A stretch of DNA of 41,526 bases from Asaia bogorensis (lineage in GTDB: Bacteria > Pseudomonadota > Alphaproteobacteria > Acetobacterales > Acetobacteraceae): NCBI GenBank assembly GCA_943333505.2, contig CALQTN020000036.1, positions 1 to 41,526 on the forward strand, read 5' to 3'. The first letter of the stretch is position 1. Each line of letters opens with the position of its first letter. Both the position numbers and the translations under genes were made by a program. The notes beneath the pieces are model-generated. The model did no database searches, was not told where the DNA came from, and worked only from the letters and a program-made list of their open reading frames with translations. Below are positions 41,345 to 41,526 of this stretch, piece by piece.

Positions 41345-41399
41345 CTTATACCGAGCGCCGTTGACCCATGAAGAATGGGTCAACGGCGCTCGGTATAAG
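41345..41399 (+). terminator. Perfect 25-bp hairpin downstream of the binding-protein gene
   Basis: Arms 41345-41369 and 41375-41399 are perfectly complementary with a 5-base loop GAAGA. The ends read CTTATACC and GGTATAAG, which resemble TA-target transposon ends. It could stop transcription or be a small mobile palindrome. Confidence 0.7.
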
Positions 41400-41409
41400 T
41401 CTTTGCTCG

Positions 41410-41438
41410 GCGCACCGCCGCCAGCCAACCCGGTGCGC
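41410..41438. repeat. Small hairpin between the two larger ones
   Basis: 8-bp arms (GCGCACCG at 41410-41417 and CGGTGCGC at 41431-41438) with a 13-base loop. Confidence 0.4.
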
Positions 41439-41443
41439 AATAC

Positions 41444-41496
41444 CAAGCGCCCGAATGGCTGGAAGAGTCAGCCATCCGGGCGCTTGATTTTAAAAC
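41444..41496 (+). terminator. Second terminator-like hairpin with T-run
   Basis: 18-base arms (41444-41461 and 41469-41486) with one mismatch and a 7-base loop are followed by ATTTTAAAAC. This has the form of a Rho-independent terminator and would catch any read-through. The last 30 bases of the window show nothing more. Confidence 0.6.
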
Positions 41497-41526
41497 AAAG
41501 AAGCCGAAAAACTTTGCGAATGTGTA

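Overview
The window is high-GC chromosomal DNA from an alphaproteobacterium, most likely in or near the Acetobacteraceae (Rhodospirillales). The taxon is inferred from gene content, not from a database match: a fliX gene divergent from flgI, a cysteine-poor DksA, GyrA with Ala at the quinolone-resistance serine position, a gyrA-coaD-cyclophilin run, and a conserved-looking 196-residue protein of a kind I associate with Acetobacteraceae.

Layout. 1-2238 is accessory DNA: the tail of an IS630-type transposase, a gene that looks beheaded by it, a possible gene remnant, one hypothetical gene and dispersed repeats. 2239-4249 is the nitrogen-control unit glnB-glnA on the minus strand, with a good sigma-54 promoter (4234-4249) and a terminator (2185-2220). 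4404-6519 holds an aminotransferase, tRNA-His and an aspartate dehydrogenase gene. 6616-9594 (minus) is a three-gene unit: acetylpolyamine-amidohydrolase-like enzyme, Gfo/Idh/MocA oxidoreductase, TIM-barrel isomerase-like protein. It is divergent from an MlrC-type metallopeptidase gene (9653-11134).

11177-18206 (minus) reads, in transcription order: perfect sigma-54 promoter, flgI, flgJ-like rod-binding gene, flgN-like gene, RibD-like reductase, alcohol-dehydrogenase-like protein, divergent 6-pyruvoyltetrahydropterin-synthase-like protein, GT4 glycosyltransferase, 3-oxo-tetronate-kinase-like gene, then an otnC-like aldolase. Most of these genes overlap by ATGA, so they are probably translated as a coupled unit. 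The RibD/ADH/PTPS/GT block is the best candidate for an undescribed pathway: it looks like pterin- or deazapurine-type chemistry plus glycosyl transfer, but the PTPS lacks its catalytic Cys and one zinc His.

18343-19367 carries fliX and dksA. 19553-23090 holds a peptide-type ABC binding protein, a DUF1491 gene, two SDR dehydrogenases and a 20-base-period tandem repeat. 23185-26270 is an amidase / AtzH-like / ABC transporter group. 26283-30300 is a tightly packed run ending with a TIGR03084-like protein, a ThDP enzyme and a PPOX-fold protein, convergent with an MFS gene. 31567-36120 is housekeeping (ssb, gyrA, coaD, cyclophilin), followed by tRNA-Lys and a small lipoprotein gene. 37237-41319 holds an ICL/PEP-mutase family enzyme, a PcaD-like hydrolase, a TauD/TfdA dioxygenase and a Tat-type ABC binding protein.

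A recurring theme is long, near-perfect inverted repeats at gene ends, several between convergent genes and two of them supplying the stop codon of the upstream gene. Two copies of one family show compensatory base changes.
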